From Saprospiraceae bacterium (lineage in GTDB: Bacteria > Bacteroidota > Bacteroidia > Chitinophagales > Saprospiraceae), in NCBI GenBank assembly GCA_019187225.1, contig JABAQQ010000016.1:1-50562 (forward strand): a stretch of DNA of 50,562 nt, written 5' to 3'. Under the pieces are notes generated by a model, which had not been told where the DNA came from, ran no database searches, and worked only from the letters and a program-made list of their open reading frames with translations. Position numbers and translations under genes: made by a program. Shown one piece after another: positions 6,326 to 15,518 of the stretch. Positions within the stretch are counted from its first letter, which is position 1. Each line of letters starts with the position of its first letter.

Positions 6326-8338
6326 ATGCTCGATACACTTTATAAGTTCGGCAAACACATGTCGAATGACAGTTCCCGCCAGGAATTTGACGACTTTATC
6401 ACAATCCCCCCTTTGGATGAAAAAGAGAAATCCAGGCAATTGCAATTTTTAGTTGCCGAAGTCATTTTTGATTTGGATGCCGGGTCGTTCTACCTGAACG
6501 ACCGTCCCGTAGTATTTGATGACTCGGATAAGTCAGCCAAGTGGTCGCCCTATAACCTCCGCTGCCTAAAAATTCAAGGTGGCAACAACAAAAGCATTTA
6601 CCCGACTGTAGACCCACGCAAATCCTTCGATCCCTGGAAGAAAACTTTTTTCGGGAAAGAGGACAAAAACGGCAACCCGCCTAAAAAAGCAGAACTCGTC
6701 GAAGCCATCGAAAAGGATTTTCCAGACCTCGCTGGCTCGCCCGTTTGTTGGGCCGTAACAGAAGTTTTCAAAATGCGCAACGCGTTTGAGTCAACCTTTC
6801 CGGAATGGAAAAAAGTAACAGAAGCCTTGGATTGGGGAGAAAAGTCACGAGTCGTATTGCTTTTTGCGTCAGTAAAATCAGCAGAATTAGACTGCCCAGA
6901 GCCAAAACCAGTGGCGCAATTAGAAGGCTACGACGAATTTCTACGACAGAAATTTTTGCAAAAAGGCTCTGAGACAAATTCTGAAGGCGAGAAAAATATT
7001 TTTATTTCAAAGGTCTGTTACGTTACTGGGGAGCAACGAATGGATGTTGGAGAACCTTCGTTCGGAAGCCGGTACAGTCTTAATAAAATGTTTGTGACCA
7101 CTACCAAAAACTATGCTTCAGGCTTCGATGATAAGGATTTTTTCAAAAACTACCAAGCCGGCACCGAGATTCAGACCTACTTAGAGCGAGGCTCAAAGTA
7201 TGTACTCGACAATCTGACAGTGAAAATTGCCGGTATTGACCATTGCGTCATACCGCAGTTCAGAGCAGGTCAGCCGGTTGATCTTGAAGATCAAAGTACT
7301 CGACTGAAAGGCAAATCCGAACTGCTATTTGCGATGCACAAAAAGGAATCATTCGGGGGGCTTATTTATGATATTAAGAACATTGCTGACGGAGAAACCT
7401 ACTGGATAACTTTTCTTGGCTACGAATCTGATGGTAATTTTTTTAAAACAATCAATCTGATTAAAGACATTAGCAAAACTCATTTTGAAACTGTGATTCG
7501 GGTTTTGCGTGACGTGGACAGCGAAATGGCTGAACTTGCTGGACAACAATGGCTGGATACGATGACTTACGGTAAGGAGAAAACCCCCTACGATTTCAAC
7601 TTTTACACGATCTATAGCTTAATCCCTGTTAGAAAGGAAAAAGAGAAGCGGAATGCTGCTCTCGCAATTTTCAAAGCTATTCTTGAGCGTCGTCCAATCG
7701 CTAGCGAAGCCCTTTTTGGGCATTTTGTGGAACTCATACAGTGTCATCGGTTTGAACGCTACACCGGATATAATATTTTGCAAAATAATAATTTCGACTT
7801 TGCTACCCGCGACGCCGTCTTTCAATATCACGCATTCCTTCATTTTCTCAAAAAAATTAAACTCCTTGCTATGGATGAAAAGTTAAAACCTTCGGTGGCA
7901 ACGCTCGAAGAGAAAAATGCCGCTATTTCCGCTTTTTTCGAGCGTATGGGATACACGGACGATCAAAGGGCATTGTTCTATCTCGGTAGGATTTTGAACA
8001 GTGTTGGTCGGGCGCAAGCTGACAAAGAGCACAAATCCAAGCCCGTTTTAAATAAACTAAATTATAATGGAATGGACTCGCATGATATTCGTCGTTTGCG
8101 CAAGGATTTATTTGAAAAGTGTAGACAATATACAACTCCTCAGAAAAATGTCTTAGGCTTCAATGAAATGAATTTTTCAAAATTCACCGATCTGTTCATA
8201 GACTCTAAAGATGCCCCATGGGACAAACGGATGAAACCCGATGAAGCACTTTTTTACTTGCTTTCCGGCTATTCATTCCGTGCGCCAGAAGAGGTAAAAG
8301 ACGATTCCGAAACGCTAACAACCGAAACTGAAAATTAA
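6326..8338 (+). CDS. cas8b: Cas8b-type large subunit of type I-B Cascade (TM1802/Csh1-like)
   Basis: 670 residues, the size and position of the type I-B large subunit. It resembles the TM1802/Csh1 family around residues 225-265 (ISKVCYVTGEQRMDVG..., KMFVTTTKNYASGF). The family's usual CxxC zinc knuckle is reduced here to a single Cys (CYVTGE). In type I-B the protein recognises the PAM and recruits Cas3 to the R-loop. It is the first gene of an eight-gene plus-strand operon, followed 30 bp later by cas7. A second possible start is the Met at residue 12 (6359). The gene is clearly AT-richer than the genes at the end of the operon. Confidence 0.85.
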   Translation: MLDTLYKFGKHMSNDSSRQEFDDFITIPPLDEKEKSRQLQFLVAEVIFDLDAGSFYLNDRPVVFDDSDKSAKWSPYNLRCLKIQGGNNKSIYPTVDPRKSFDPWKKTFFGKEDKNGNPPKKAELVEAIEKDFPDLAGSPVCWAVTEVFKMRNAFESTFPEWKKVTEALDWGEKSRVVLLFASVKSAELDCPEPKPVAQLEGYDEFLRQKFLQKGSETNSEGEKNIFISKVCYVTGEQRMDVGEPSFGSRYSLNKMFVTTTKNYASGFDDKDFFKNYQAGTEIQTYLERGSKYVLDNLTVKIAGIDHCVIPQFRAGQPVDLEDQSTRLKGKSELLFAMHKKESFGGLIYDIKNIADGETYWITFLGYESDGNFFKTINLIKDISKTHFETVIRVLRDVDSEMAELAGQQWLDTMTYGKEKTPYDFNFYTIYSLIPVRKEKEKRNAALAIFKAILERRPIASEALFGHFVELIQCHRFERYTGYNILQNNNFDFATRDAVFQYHAFLHFLKKIKLLAMDEKLKPSVATLEEKNAAISAFFERMGYTDDQRALFYLGRILNSVGRAQADKEHKSKPVLNKLNYNGMDSHDIRRLRKDLFEKCRQYTTPQKNVLGFNEMNFSKFTDLFIDSKDAPWDKRMKPDEALFYLLSGYSFRAPEEVKDDSETLTTETEN

Positions 8339-8368
8339 TTATTTCACTCAAAACCTACACACTTCATC

Positions 8369-9385
8369 ATGTTAAACAATAACATCATCGCCCACAACTC
8401 CGACTTTCTCTTCCTTTACGAAGCCATCCAATGCAACCCTAACGGGGATATTGACCAGGAAAACAAGCCCCGCATGGACTACGACAACAAAATCAATCTT
8501 GTCACCGATGTGCGCGTTAAACGCTATATACGGGACTATCTCAAAACCCTCGGAACCGATATTTTTGTTGACATGGAAGGAGAGAATAAAGTGAGTCCGG
8601 ACAGCAAACTGACTGCTGTTCTCGAGCGCCTGCTCGCCAATGAAGATGAATTAAAAACGGTGTTTGCTGATCGGCCGGATTTGGCTGATAAGTTCAAAGA
8701 AGTGGAGAAAAAAGTCAATACGAAAACTGCAAAAGAACTCATCAAAGCCATGCAAAAAACCAAAGAATCGGGAGAGGTTAACCGACACTTGCTGGCTTAT
8801 CTGGTCAAACAAAAGTTTGTTGATATCCGCTTTTTCGGATCTGCTTTTGCTATTGAAGGCTTCACAAAATCATACATCGGACCTATCCAACTCAACTGGG
8901 GTTATTCGTTGCACAAAGTTGAACTCATGGAAAGTAATTCCATTGTCACTATCATGAACGACGGCAGCAGTACCATCGGTAAAGACTATCGGGTGCATTA
9001 CAGCCTGTTGGCATTTTCCGGAACGATCAACAAATACGCAGCCGTTGGCACGGGGTTGACCGAAGCCGATCTCGTCGCCTTCCGCAAAGCCATTTGGGAG
9101 AGCATCCCCGCGTTACCCACTCGCTCGAAACTGAATCAGTATCCAAAACTATACGTCGAAGTCGTGTACAACGACGGATTCAATAACGGGCATTTCGGAG
9201 ACTTACGGCAGCATATTTCAGCAACACCGAAAGAAGGCCTGGACGAAAAACAAATCCGCAAGTTTGATGACCTGGTACTTGACCTTTCCAAATTGAAAAC
9301 CGTCTTGAAAGACCAAGTTGGCAACAACAAGCCTGTGAAAGAAGTTAAAATTTCCTGTGCCAATGGCGTTCAGTTTTCCCTCTAA
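8369..9385 (+). CDS. cas7: Cas7 (Csh2 type), Cascade backbone subunit
   Basis: 338 residues. The N-terminal YEAIQCNPNGDIDQENKPRM segment and the later DIRFFGSAFAIEG motif are typical of Cas7/Csh2. These proteins polymerise along the crRNA spacer, with the ferredoxin-like RRM fold forming the backbone of Cascade. The gene lies between cas8b (30-bp gap) and cas5 (47-bp gap), the usual effector order of type I-B. Start chosen at the ATG at 8369, which directly precedes the conserved region; length is normal for the family. Confidence 0.92.
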   Translation: MLNNNIIAHNSDFLFLYEAIQCNPNGDIDQENKPRMDYDNKINLVTDVRVKRYIRDYLKTLGTDIFVDMEGENKVSPDSKLTAVLERLLANEDELKTVFADRPDLADKFKEVEKKVNTKTAKELIKAMQKTKESGEVNRHLLAYLVKQKFVDIRFFGSAFAIEGFTKSYIGPIQLNWGYSLHKVELMESNSIVTIMNDGSSTIGKDYRVHYSLLAFSGTINKYAAVGTGLTEADLVAFRKAIWESIPALPTRSKLNQYPKLYVEVVYNDGFNNGHFGDLRQHISATPKEGLDEKQIRKFDDLVLDLSKLKTVLKDQVGNNKPVKEVKISCANGVQFSL

Positions 9386-9432
9386 CCTCGTCCCCGGATG
9401 AGGAAATCCGGGGTACATAAATCCAGTGCATC

Positions 9433-10230
9433 ATGGAAATCATCTCCTTCGATGTCTGTGGGAAATTGGCGCATTTCCGAAAATACTACGCCAACAACAC
9501 GGCCTTCACCTACTCCATACCGCCCCGTACGGCGGTCATGGGAATGCTGGCAGCCGTCTTAGGCTACGAGCGCGACCAATACTACGAACGGCTCGCTTCG
9601 CCACACCTGCGCATAGGCTTGCGCGTGATGCGACCCGTAAAAAAGACCTTCCACAGACTCAACTTTTTAAGCATTAAATCTCGGGGCGACGCACTCGAAG
9701 GTACAGGCGATTTTACCGGAGCAGGTGGACATATCCAAACGCCATTCGAGGTGGTCAGCGGACTACATCCGGGTAAGGACTGGGTCGCTTACCGGATTTT
9801 CCTCGCTCCGGGAATGGAAGACAATGGCGAATTCCTGCAAATAAAAGCAGCATTGCTGGACCAAATGCAGCGATTCAACCTCTCTCTGGGTGTTGCGAAT
9901 TTTTCTGCATGGATTGAAAACGTCCGCATGCAGAGAGATGCGGAAGCACACCATTCGGCGGATACTGTAAAAATTCACTCTGCGGTACCTTCCGATAAAA
10001 TCGGCAGACTGGATTTTCAAAAAGATGACCCCGATAGCGGTGGTTCAAATTATTTGGAAGAAGAATTAATGCCTGCCGATTTCATTGAAAATGGTAACCG
10101 CGAACTTTCAAAACTCATCCGGGTATTGTTCAGTATCGAAGGCAAACCTTTCCCGGCTGAACTCAAAGCGCCGTTTTTCATCGTTCAGGATGGCGATGGC
10201 AACCATCAAAATATTTTATTTCTCGAATGA
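9433..10230 (+). CDS. cas5: Cas5 (Cas5h type), crRNA 5'-handle binding subunit
   Basis: 265 residues. The N-terminus MEIISFDVCGKLAHFRKYYANNTAFTY is followed by IPPRTAVMGMLAAVLG, the conserved start of Cas5 proteins (glycine-rich loop after the first strand). In type I-B, Cas5 caps the 5' handle of the crRNA and touches Cas8b. Its stop codon overlaps the cas3 start (ATGA at 10227-10230), indicating translational coupling. Confidence 0.92.
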   Translation: MEIISFDVCGKLAHFRKYYANNTAFTYSIPPRTAVMGMLAAVLGYERDQYYERLASPHLRIGLRVMRPVKKTFHRLNFLSIKSRGDALEGTGDFTGAGGHIQTPFEVVSGLHPGKDWVAYRIFLAPGMEDNGEFLQIKAALLDQMQRFNLSLGVANFSAWIENVRMQRDAEAHHSADTVKIHSAVPSDKIGRLDFQKDDPDSGGSNYLEEELMPADFIENGNRELSKLIRVLFSIEGKPFPAELKAPFFIVQDGDGNHQNILFLE

Positions 10231-12602
10231 AAACCTTTTACTCTCATGCAGGTAATTTCAAAGGGCGGGAAATTACCCCCAAATTGCTCCGTGATCACAC
10301 CTTCGGTGTTAATCAAAAGGCACTCGATCAAATTTCTCCGGCTGCATTCGGGCAGGACTTGAGTGATTTTTTCTCACAAATTGGTCTGTACCACGACCTT
10401 GGGAAGTATACACCACATTTTCAAAATTACCTGCTTAAATCGGGCGGATTCAACCCAAAATTGAAGCGTCACGCGATGTTTGGGGCATTTGTTCTTTGTC
10501 AGAAGTTTTTACAAAACGGCGGTTCGGCAACGGAAACGATGATTGCATTTTACATTATCCGTCATCATCATGCGGACCTCTCTAATTTTAGCGACATTAA
10601 GACGCTGGCGGACGAAGGTGGCGATGAAATTGAGATTTTTCAACAGCAATTAAAAAGCCTTGCTAACGACGTGCCGCAAATCGCCGCCGAAATGGGCGAA
10701 AACAGTCTTCCTAAATGGCTTTCATTTCCGGACGAGCGGGCATTCGGCAATGCCAGAAAACAGTTTTACAAAGAAGAGCGCAGTATCCGTCACTATTTTG
10801 AAATCAACTATCTGTTTTCACTCCTCATCGAAGCTGACAAGTTGGATGCGTCGGAAACACCTGTTCACCGCCGTAATCGCCTCGACAGCGTGGCCGTTGG
10901 GCAGTTTATTGCCAACTTTAAGGAAAATGAACTTCGCAACCGCGTCCGCCGCGACGTGATCGGCCAACTCGAAAAACTTGATCTTGAAAAAACGCGGCTT
11001 TTTACACTAACCGCTCCGACGGGCGTCGGCAAAACGCTGACCGCGCTGGATTTTGCCCTTCAACTGCGGGAAAAAGTGCCTGCATTGGGCCGGGGGCAGA
11101 TCGTATATGCGCTGCCATTCATAAATATTATTGAGCAGGGTTTCGATGTTTATAAAAAGGTTTTTAAGGACAAAGACGCAGAAATTTTTGCCCATTATCA
11201 ATACGCAGATGTTTTTGGCACCGGTAAGCCGAACCACGATCCGGAAGCCGAGGAAAGGGATTATCACCAAAAATCAATGGCGCTCGACACTTGGCAGAGC
11301 GATATTGTCATCACTTCTTTTGTGCAATTACTACATACGCTCATCGGTTGCCGGAACAAATTGCTGAAAAAATTCAATCATTTTGCAGATAGTATTTTGA
11401 TTCTCGACGAAGTGCAAACACTTCGACTCGATTTGTTACCCGTCGTCGGTGCAGCATTATACTATCTGACTCGATTTCTGAACACACGTGTAGTGTTGAT
11501 GACCGCAACCAAGCCAGAAATAATGCGGCTGGCTTTTGAGAAAATTCTTTCCAAAGAAGGGTTTAACTTGGAAGATTGCCTGGCAGAAGAACTTTTAGAA
11601 GATTTTGAGAATGTTTTTGCATCTTATAAGCGCACGAAAATTGTTCCCTTACTTGATGTAGACTTAGGCAAAGACGAAGTGGAACAAACGTTTTTGGATA
11701 AAATTTTTGCAGGAAAATGGTCGCAGGACAAATCCTGCCTTGTGGTGGTGAACAAGGTAAATCGAAGCATAGCCTTGTTTCGGGCTTTGAAAAATTTTGT
11801 CACGGAGAAAGGCTTACCAAACCCGGTTTATTGTCTATCCACAAATATCGTCCCTGTACATCGTCTGGAACGCATCGAAAAAATCCGGGAAGATTTGGAA
11901 GCCGGGCGCAAGCCGATATTGGTCGCCACACAAGTGGTTGAAGCAGGAGTGGATTTGGACTTTGATATGGGCTTTCGTGACTTAGGGCCGATTGATTCGA
12001 TTGTTCAGGTGGCGGGACGTATCAACCGCCAAGCCAACCCGCTCGCCCCAGAGATAGAACACAAACCGCTTTTTGTTATGGATTTTAAAGATTGCGAACG
12101 AATTTATGGAAAAATAACCGATTGGCAGGCTCGCCATGCACTTTCCAGGACAACTGAGTTTTTTGAATCCGATTATTTGAAAATAGTAACGGCATATTTT
12201 CGGGAAACAAGCGATTCCGGAGCGAATTATGGAAAGTCAATCGAAACATTCGCAGCGATGAAGGAACTTCGGTATTCTGATTTGGATGAAAAATTTCAAG
12301 TGATAGAAGATAGTCAACATGCTCGTTCAGTTTTTGTGCTTTGCGACGATCGTGCACACGAGGTGAAAGCCGCATTCGACCGTTGGCAAAGCCGCGAATT
12401 GGGAAAAGAGGAGTTTGAAAAAGAATTCAAAAAGGATTTTCATCAGCGTATAATCGCCGTGCCGATGTGGTATACTGAACATTTGGATGCGCTTTCAAAA
12501 GACATCAAAATTGCGCCATCCAAAAAATATGACTTTGAAACCGGCTATATCAGAGATCAAGCCGATTCCTCAGGCAAACATACATTTACCCTATGCCTAT
12601 GA
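10227..12602 (+). CDS. cas3: Cas3, HD nuclease-helicase
   Basis: 791 residues with all expected motifs. The N-terminal HD nuclease has H56-D57 in GLYHDLGKYTPHFQ, further His at RHAMFG and IIRHHHADL. The helicase has Walker A APTGVGKT (263-270), motif II DEVQ (394-397), motif III MTAT (425-428) and motif VI QVAGRINRQ (594-602). Cas3 is recruited by Cascade and degrades the displaced DNA strand. The gene starts within the cas5 stop codon and its own stop overlaps the cas6 start, so the three are probably co-translated. No catalytic residue appears to be missing. Confidence 0.95.
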   Translation: MKTFYSHAGNFKGREITPKLLRDHTFGVNQKALDQISPAAFGQDLSDFFSQIGLYHDLGKYTPHFQNYLLKSGGFNPKLKRHAMFGAFVLCQKFLQNGGSATETMIAFYIIRHHHADLSNFSDIKTLADEGGDEIEIFQQQLKSLANDVPQIAAEMGENSLPKWLSFPDERAFGNARKQFYKEERSIRHYFEINYLFSLLIEADKLDASETPVHRRNRLDSVAVGQFIANFKENELRNRVRRDVIGQLEKLDLEKTRLFTLTAPTGVGKTLTALDFALQLREKVPALGRGQIVYALPFINIIEQGFDVYKKVFKDKDAEIFAHYQYADVFGTGKPNHDPEAEERDYHQKSMALDTWQSDIVITSFVQLLHTLIGCRNKLLKKFNHFADSILILDEVQTLRLDLLPVVGAALYYLTRFLNTRVVLMTATKPEIMRLAFEKILSKEGFNLEDCLAEELLEDFENVFASYKRTKIVPLLDVDLGKDEVEQTFLDKIFAGKWSQDKSCLVVVNKVNRSIALFRALKNFVTEKGLPNPVYCLSTNIVPVHRLERIEKIREDLEAGRKPILVATQVVEAGVDLDFDMGFRDLGPIDSIVQVAGRINRQANPLAPEIEHKPLFVMDFKDCERIYGKITDWQARHALSRTTEFFESDYLKIVTAYFRETSDSGANYGKSIETFAAMKELRYSDLDEKFQVIEDSQHARSVFVLCDDRAHEVKAAFDRWQSRELGKEEFEKEFKKDFHQRIIAVPMWYTEHLDALSKDIKIAPSKKYDFETGYIRDQADSSGKHTFTLCL

Positions 12603-13288
12603 AAACTGCTGCTTCTGAGGCGCAACTCCCCCTCGCCACCGTCACCTTCCCTGAAATCCGCCTCCCCCAGCGCGCGGCGGCGCAGTTGCGGGGTTATTTT
12701 GGCACAGTGTTCCGGGAGCACAGTCCGTTGTTGCACAATCACTACGATGACGGGCAGTTGCGTTATGCCTATCCGCTGGTGCAGTACAAAGTGGTGGGTG
12801 GCGTGCCGATGCTGGTGGGTTTGCAGGAAGGGGCGTCGCTGCTGACCGAATTGTTTTTCCGGATGAAAACGCTGCGGCTCGACGACCGCGAATACCCGGT
12901 AATGGAACGCGATATTTCTTTTAAAACCGTGCCCGTCGGAGCGGCGGAGACGCTTGCGGACTACCGCTTCCGGACGCTCTGGATGCCGCTCAACCAACAG
13001 AATTACCCCGAATACCTCCAAAAAGATACCGATGAACGGCGCGCGATGTTGAGCAGAATCCTGACGGGTAACATCCTGAGTTTTTTCAAAGGCATAGGAT
13101 TGTTTCTGCCTGAGGGCATTCGGATACTGACTACCGTGCGCCCGCAAGAGGAACGTCTGACAGGTTTTAAGGGCCAACTGATGACGGGCATCACCGGCGG
13201 ATTCACGGCCAATGTGTTGTTGCCGGACTTCATCGGTTTGGGCAAGAGCGTATCGCGCGGCTACGGTACGGTGGAAAAAACCGGTTAG
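12599..13288 (+). CDS. cas6: Cas6 endoribonuclease (Bacteroidota type)
   Basis: 229 residues from the ATG at 12599, which overlaps the cas3 stop (ATGA); an in-frame ATG two codons earlier (12593) is possible. The sequence has LRGYFGTVFREHSPLLHNHY near the N-terminus, YAYPLVQYKV, RILTGNILSFFKGIG and the C-terminal glycine-rich GLGKSVSRGYGTV. This last motif is the Cas6 G-loop pattern at the end of the second RRM fold. It would cut the pre-crRNA within the 37-nt repeat, leaving the 8-nt ATTGAAAC handle. His residues at LLHNHY are candidates for the active site. The gene is GC-rich, unlike cas8b-cas3. Confidence 0.85.
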   Translation: MKTAASEAQLPLATVTFPEIRLPQRAAAQLRGYFGTVFREHSPLLHNHYDDGQLRYAYPLVQYKVVGGVPMLVGLQEGASLLTELFFRMKTLRLDDREYPVMERDISFKTVPVGAAETLADYRFRTLWMPLNQQNYPEYLQKDTDERRAMLSRILTGNILSFFKGIGLFLPEGIRILTTVRPQEERLTGFKGQLMTGITGGFTANVLLPDFIGLGKSVSRGYGTVEKTG

Positions 13289-13321
13289 CATTGTATTTGA
13301 AACGCTAAATACGCATCATCC

Positions 13322-14356
13322 ATGCAACTCCACCTCAATACCTACGGCGCTTATCTGCACGTAAAAGACGCTATGTTCGACATTCGCCGCAAGCAGGAGG
13401 ACGGCACCTGGGCTTCGGCGCCCGGTGTGGCGGCGCACAAGGTGAAAAGCATCTGGCTGGGGCCCGGTACCGCTTTGTCTTCCGATGCGGTGACGCTGGC
13501 GCTGCGCCACAACATTGATATCGTATTTCTCGAAAACAACGGCCAGCCTCTGGGCCGGGTGTGGCATTCACGACTCGGCAGTACCACGCGCATCCGCAAA
13601 TGTCAGCTCGAAGCCTCGCTCGACCGGCGTGCCATGACCTGGACCTGCATGTGGCTGGCGCAAAAATTAGAAAACCAGGCCGGCTTCATCCGCGACCTTA
13701 AAAAACACCGCGCGCAGCACCAGGATTTCCTGAGTGAAAAAATAGAGAAAATAGATGCCATGCGCACGGCCATCCTCGCTCTTGACGCCCCCCTGCTGGA
13801 CGAAACGGCGGCAGGTACGCTGCACGGACTGGAAGGAACGGCAGGGCGTTTGTATTTCGAGACGCTGAGTTTTGTATTGCCGTCGGGATCACAATTCAAC
13901 GGACGCAGCAGCCGCCCCGCCAAAGATGCGTTCAATGCTTTTCTGAACTACGCCTACGGTGTGTTGTATGCCCGGGTGGAAAAATCGCTGATGTTGGCCG
14001 GGCTCGACCCGTACGTCGGTTTTCTGCATCGCGACGATTACAATTACAAAAGCCTCGTCTATGACTTCATCGAACCGTACCGTGCGTGGGCCGACAAGGT
14101 GGTGTTCACTCTTTTTTCCGGCAAAAAAGTCAACCAGGGGCATACCGACCCCATCGCGGGGGGATTTTCACTCAACGCGGAAGGAAAAAAATTGCTGATG
14201 GAAGCGTACAATGATTACTTAGAAAACGATGCCATCCGCTACCGGGGGCGCAACAGGACACGGGCTACCATTTTGCTGCTCGATGCGCACCGGTTCGCCC
14301 AGGAAATGCTGGGAAAAAATGCGGATGACGCCGATCTGGAGATTGAAGAAATCTGA
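13322..14356 (+). CDS. cas1: Cas1 integrase
   Basis: 344 residues. The metal-binding residues can be placed: E171 in LHGLEGTAGRLYFETL, H236 in VGFLHRDDYNYKSLVYDFIEPYRAWAD, and the acidic pair D248/E251. With Cas2 it forms the integrase that inserts new spacers at the leader end of the array. A 33-bp gap follows cas6 and a 54-bp gap precedes the cas2 start used here. Length and motifs are normal. Confidence 0.95.
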   Translation: MQLHLNTYGAYLHVKDAMFDIRRKQEDGTWASAPGVAAHKVKSIWLGPGTALSSDAVTLALRHNIDIVFLENNGQPLGRVWHSRLGSTTRIRKCQLEASLDRRAMTWTCMWLAQKLENQAGFIRDLKKHRAQHQDFLSEKIEKIDAMRTAILALDAPLLDETAAGTLHGLEGTAGRLYFETLSFVLPSGSQFNGRSSRPAKDAFNAFLNYAYGVLYARVEKSLMLAGLDPYVGFLHRDDYNYKSLVYDFIEPYRAWADKVVFTLFSGKKVNQGHTDPIAGGFSLNAEGKKLLMEAYNDYLENDAIRYRGRNRTRATILLLDAHRFAQEMLGKNADDADLEIEEI

Positions 14357-14410
14357 AATGCGGCCTTTTAGCAGTTCGCCCCAAAGCCAGTTAGCCTGGT
14401 GCGTAACATT

Positions 14411-14701
14411 ATGATTATCTGGGTTTTATACGATATTCAAAACGACCGCGCCCGCGACCGGGTGGCGAAAATCTGCAAGCGGGCAGGGTTGTACCGGGTG
14501 CAATACAGTTGCTTTCTCGGCACCCTTGACGAGCACGAATTAGACACACTGGAGCTGCAGGTGGAGCCTGAAATCAACCCCGATGAAGATAAAGTGTACA
14601 TTTTTCCGATGAGCCGTTCGGAATTGAAAGCAACGGTGTTGCTGGGACAGGCATTCGATAAAAAAATGGTTACCGACGAAGTACGCGCCTTGTTTTTTTA
14701 A
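14411..14701 (+). CDS. cas2: Cas2, structural partner of Cas1
   Basis: 96 residues from the ATG at 14411 (a GTG at 14399 is an alternative start, adding RNI). The protein begins MIIWVLYDIQNDRARDRVAKICKRAGLYRVQYSCF, the Cas2 first strand with its conserved Asp (D8) and following helix. A ferredoxin-like dimer of Cas2 bridges two Cas1 dimers during spacer integration. The stop is followed by a repeat-like GGATTGAAA word before cas4. Confidence 0.93.
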   Translation: MIIWVLYDIQNDRARDRVAKICKRAGLYRVQYSCFLGTLDEHELDTLELQVEPEINPDEDKVYIFPMSRSELKATVLLGQAFDKKMVTDEVRALFF

Positions 14702-14744
14702 GGATGGATTGAAAACTCCGGCTCCTCTTCCAAATCAATATATC

Positions 14745-15320
14745 ATGTTCAGCATAACGCCGTCGCATATTATCGAATATCTGTATTGTCCGCGCTTTAC
14801 TTATTTTGAATATGTCTTGCGTATATCGCAGTTCGAGGAAAAAAATTACAAGGTCATGCAGGGCAGGACGATGCACGAGATGAAATCGCTGCAAAACAAA
14901 GACTACCTGCGGCAGCGCATAGGCGTACGCGAAAAACGCCTCAATGCATATTTGACGAACACGCTGTTGCGCGGCGAAGTGGATGAGGTATTGTTTTTGC
15001 ACGACGGCACGGCAGCGCCGCTCGATTACAAATTTGCAAAATGGGAAGAGCGGTTGTACGACACTTACCGCACCCAGTTGGCGTGTTATGCCTGGCTGAT
15101 AGAGTCGAATTTCGGCGTAGTGGTAAAGCGAGGCTACCTGGTTTATGTGCGCAGCAAAAATCACCTGGTAGAAGTACCGATCAGTCCGGGCGACATAGAT
15201 GCCGTTAAGTTGGCGGCTAAAGGCATCCTGGAAATAGTACAAAAAAATCGCTACCCGAATGGCACGAAAGTCCGAAAAAGGTGCGATCATTGTACCTATA
15301 GAAATATCTGTACGCAGTAA
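14745..15320 (+). CDS. cas4: Cas4, RecB-like exonuclease with iron-sulfur cluster
   Basis: 191 residues from the ATG at 14745; a TTG at 14709 would add twelve residues with no conserved content. The four cluster Cys are present: C15 in YLYCPRF, and C180, C183 and C189 in RCDHCTYRNIC. RecB-type motifs are visible: RGEVDEVLFL, PLDYKFAK and QLACYAWLIE. Cas4 trims pre-spacers and selects the PAM end for integration. It is the last cas gene; the leader starts right after its stop. Placing cas4 after cas2 differs from the common I-B order cas4-cas1-cas2. Confidence 0.93.
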   Translation: MFSITPSHIIEYLYCPRFTYFEYVLRISQFEEKNYKVMQGRTMHEMKSLQNKDYLRQRIGVREKRLNAYLTNTLLRGEVDEVLFLHDGTAAPLDYKFAKWEERLYDTYRTQLACYAWLIESNFGVVVKRGYLVYVRSKNHLVEVPISPGDIDAVKLAAKGILEIVQKNRYPNGTKVRKRCDHCTYRNICTQ

Positions 15321-15518
15321 TCGGGATTTCCGGGCTTCAATTTATTTTCGGAGCACAAAAAACCGGATGCAGCAGATTGACAATTAGACACTTATGTTTC
15401 CGGAAACACATGCAATTTACATTCAAAAAACGTTCTTTGACATGACTGAAAAAACAAAAAGGAGTAATGGGGCTTGGGCCCAAATAATTGGTTGTCAAAT
15501 GATTGCGAAGGTAAACGT
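15321..15518 (+). promoter_or_regulatory. CRISPR leader
   Basis: 198 bp, mostly AT-rich, between cas4 and the first repeat. It includes GTTCTTTGACAT and A-runs at about 15427-15462 and a perfect TTGGGCCCAA palindrome at 15474-15483. The orientation is supported by the repeat 3' end (ATTGAAAC handle) and by the degenerate last repeat at the far end of the array. It should carry the array promoter and the integration signal for Cas1-Cas2. Confidence 0.8.
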
